Positions 62,183 to 64,000 of a DNA stretch of 64,000 bases are shown here, one piece after another (position 1 is the stretch's first letter; the number at the start of each line of letters is the position of its first letter). The DNA lies in contig JAFMDF010000012.1 in NCBI GenBank assembly GCA_017857395.1, positions 1 to 64,000 of the forward strand. The letters run 5' to 3'. Source of the stretch: Bacteroidota bacterium. GTDB taxonomy: Bacteria; Bacteroidota; Bacteroidia; Chitinophagales; Saprospiraceae. Under the pieces are notes generated by a model. It had not been told where the DNA came from, did no database searches, and saw only the letters and a list, made by a program, of their open reading frames with translations. The position numbers and the translations under genes were made by a program.

Positions 62183-63888
62183 AAATTCCGCTTATTCAAT
62201 TCTTCTACCGCATGATTAGCTGCTCTAGCGGTTAATGCCATATAAGTCAACGAAGGATTCTGACAACCAGCAGAAGTCATTGCTGCTCCATCTGTCACAA
62301 ACACATTTTCGGCATCCCACACCTGATTCCATTTATTGAGCACGGAAGTTTTAGGATCACGGCCCATTCTAGCAGTTCCCATTTCGTGAATACCTAGACC
62401 AGGGTAACTTCCTGCATTATACGTTTTCACATCCTTGAAACCTGACGCTTCTAATATTTCCGCAGCAGAGGTCATCATATCTTCCCGCATTTTATGCTCA
62501 TTCTCTTTCCATTCTGCATCGAAAGTAATAGTAGGCATGCCATCAATATCTAGAACGTCTCTATTAAGCGTCATTTTATTTTCGTGATAAGGCAAACACT
62601 CGCCGAATGCTGTCATGCCCATTGTCCACGGGCCAGGTTCTTGTACTAATTCTTTAATTGGTTTCCCTACCGTCATTTCTTTAATAAATCGAGTCCAATC
62701 CGTTCTACTCGCTCCACCTTGGTAACCATATCCTCGGATAAAGTCTTTTTTGGTATCGGGTTGTCCAGGTAAGTTTCTAAATCTAGGAATGTAGATACCA
62801 TTTGCTCTTCGCCCCTTGTAATACATATCATTGAACCCATCATATCGTCCTCTAGCACCTAACTTAAAATGATGATCCATAATATTATGCCCTAGTTCTC
62901 CACTCGCACTACCTAAACCACCTTCCCAAATATCATTGGCGGATTGCATCAAAATTTGAGTCGTAGGGATACAAGAAGCATTTAAGAAAACTATTTTGGA
63001 GAAGAACTCCATCGTTTCCTTCGTCTGGCTATCCTTAATTCTAACCCCTTTTGCCTTCTTAGTATCTTTATCATAAATAATTTCTGATACAATAGAAAAA
63101 GGTCGAATCGTTAAATTACCAGTTGCCTGTGCAGCGGGTAAAGTAGAGGCGTTGCTACTAAAATAACCGCCGTAAGGACAACCTCTCATACATAAATTAC
63201 GGAATTGGCATTTCCCTCTTCCTTTATGCGGAGCTGTTAAATTAGCATTTCTTCCGATAGTTAAAATTCTATCATTGAATTTTTCTGCCACTCTTTTTCT
63301 GACATGCTTTTCTACACAATTTAATTCCATCGGCGGTAGAAATTTACCATCTGGTAATTGTTCTAAACCCTCCTTTTGACCACTGATACCTGCAAACTCT
63401 TCCACATAATCATACCAAGGCGCCATATCTTTGTATCGAATCGGCCAATCAACGGCAACTCCTTCTTTTTTATTCGCTGCAAAATCCATTTCACTTAACC
63501 GATAACTCTGTCGACCCCATAATAACGAACGTCCACCAACATGATAGCCTCTTATCCAATCAAATCGCTTCGTTTCTCCATAAGGGTGTTCCGTATCTTT
63601 TACCCACCAATGTTTAGTAGATTCTCGAATCGTGTAGCCCGTTCGCATTTGCTTTTCGTAATCTTTAGCTTCACTAACGGGCACTCTATCTCCATGAGGA
63701 AAGTCCCAAGGGTTCATATTCATGGTTGGATAATCCTTTACATGTTCGATATTACGTCCACGTTCTAGCACCAAAGTTTTTAAACCTTTTTCGGTTAATT
63801 CTTTAGCAGCCCAACCTCCACTTATACCTGACCCGACAACAATCGCATCATAAGTATTTTGCTCGTTAGCTCTTATATTTAAATTCAT
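62179..63888 (-). CDS. GMC-family oxidoreductase
   Basis: A 569-residue flavoprotein of the glucose-methanol-choline family, subgroup of gluconate or sugar dehydrogenases. The FAD-binding Rossmann motif is YDAIVVGSGISGGWAAKEL, followed by the dinucleotide acidic residue in LVLERGRN. HVGGRSLLWGRQSYR, RNLCMRGCPYGGYF and the C-terminal GIHEMGTARMGRDPKTSVLN and VTDGAAMTSAGCQNPSLTYM blocks are family hallmarks. There is no signal peptide of its own; relatives are carried out by the Tat signal of subunit 3. It is the first gene of a three-gene group with subunit 3 and the TIM-barrel isomerase. The stop codon overlaps a REP-like head. Confidence 0.93.
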   Translation of the reverse strand: MNLNIRANEQNTYDAIVVGSGISGGWAAKELTEKGLKTLVLERGRNIEHVKDYPTMNMNPWDFPHGDRVPVSEAKDYEKQMRTGYTIRESTKHWWVKDTEHPYGETKRFDWIRGYHVGGRSLLWGRQSYRLSEMDFAANKKEGVAVDWPIRYKDMAPWYDYVEEFAGISGQKEGLEQLPDGKFLPPMELNCVEKHVRKRVAEKFNDRILTIGRNANLTAPHKGRGKCQFRNLCMRGCPYGGYFSSNASTLPAAQATGNLTIRPFSIVSEIIYDKDTKKAKGVRIKDSQTKETMEFFSKIVFLNASCIPTTQILMQSANDIWEGGLGSASGELGHNIMDHHFKLGARGRYDGFNDMYYKGRRANGIYIPRFRNLPGQPDTKKDFIRGYGYQGGASRTDWTRFIKEMTVGKPIKELVQEPGPWTMGMTAFGECLPYHENKMTLNRDVLDIDGMPTITFDAEWKENEHKMREDMMTSAAEILEASGFKDVKTYNAGSYPGLGIHEMGTARMGRDPKTSVLNKWNQVWDAENVFVTDGAAMTSAGCQNPSLTYMALTARAANHAVEELNKRNL

Positions 63889-64000
63889 TTAAATGTATTT
63901 TACTAGGTAATTCCTATATTAATTATCAAAAATTTGTTGAGGTAATATACCTCTTTTAATTACTTTCTTAAAACTAAAATGCTAAAAAAAATGTGTCTGC

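Overview
The window reads as chromosomal DNA of a low-GC (mid-30s % by eye) Bacteroidota, most likely a Saprospiria-like marine or aquatic gliding heterotroph. The grounds are SusC/SusD pairs, type IX secretion (T9SS) type A and type B sorting domains, a SprB-repeat giant adhesin next to a PorP/SprF gene, TAnnTTTG promoter motifs, WG-repeat lipoproteins and a complete histidine-utilisation set. I saw no rRNA, tRNA, CRISPR array or complete transposon.

Layout. 0-0.6 kb: a DUF6624-like lipoprotein. 1.2-10.7 kb: a compact beta-glucan (probably laminarin) utilisation locus with a secreted protein carrying three near-identical domains, SusC, SusD, a surface lipoprotein sharing that same domain, and a Calx-beta/GH16 hydrolase. 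An insertion-sequence relic (10.75-11.2 kb) follows. 11.3-20.2 kb: a divergent LysR regulator and hutH, hutG, hutF, hutI, hutU, which together convert histidine to glutamate plus formate by the formylglutamate route. 20.4-25.2 kb: surface and envelope genes, an ECF sigma factor overlapping a membrane-anchored beta-barrel protein, and a dipeptide epimerase. 25.4-35.3 kb: housekeeping genes (TrmH-like methyltransferase, HtrA protease, DinB-like protein, prolyl oligopeptidase, a nicotinamidase-like protein without its catalytic Cys and Lys, WG-repeat protein, acyl-CoA ligase with a C-terminal helix-hairpin-helix tail). 35.4-40.4 kb: an accessory patch of small genes (HNH nuclease, coiled-coil protein, a coupled pair of unknowns) and two divergent ATPase genes sharing a perfect promoter palindrome. 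40.4-46.6 kb: GNAT, ABC exporter, amidohydrolase, secreted M23 peptidase. 47.2-54.6 kb: SprB-like adhesin and its PorP/SprF partner. 55-60.2 kb: acyl-CoA oxidase-like enzyme, MBL phosphodiesterase and two conserved unknowns. 60.5-63.9 kb: GMC oxidoreductase, gluconate-dehydrogenase subunit 3-like protein and a TIM-barrel isomerase, probably one operon.

The most unusual feature is the intergenic space. It holds several unrelated families of short hairpins, many with a 3-nt loop and often arranged as facing inverted pairs. One family has six copies with fixed flanks (GTAGCTTRG, a 9-10 nt core, YYGAGTAG) and a changing but mostly self-complementary core. Its GTAG head matches the hallmark of REP elements mobilised by RAYT (TnpA-REP) transposases. 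Another is an 84-bp dispersed unit whose two copies differ by a compensatory base-pair change. These look like REP/BIME-type elements in a phylum where they are little described; no RAYT gene lies in the window.
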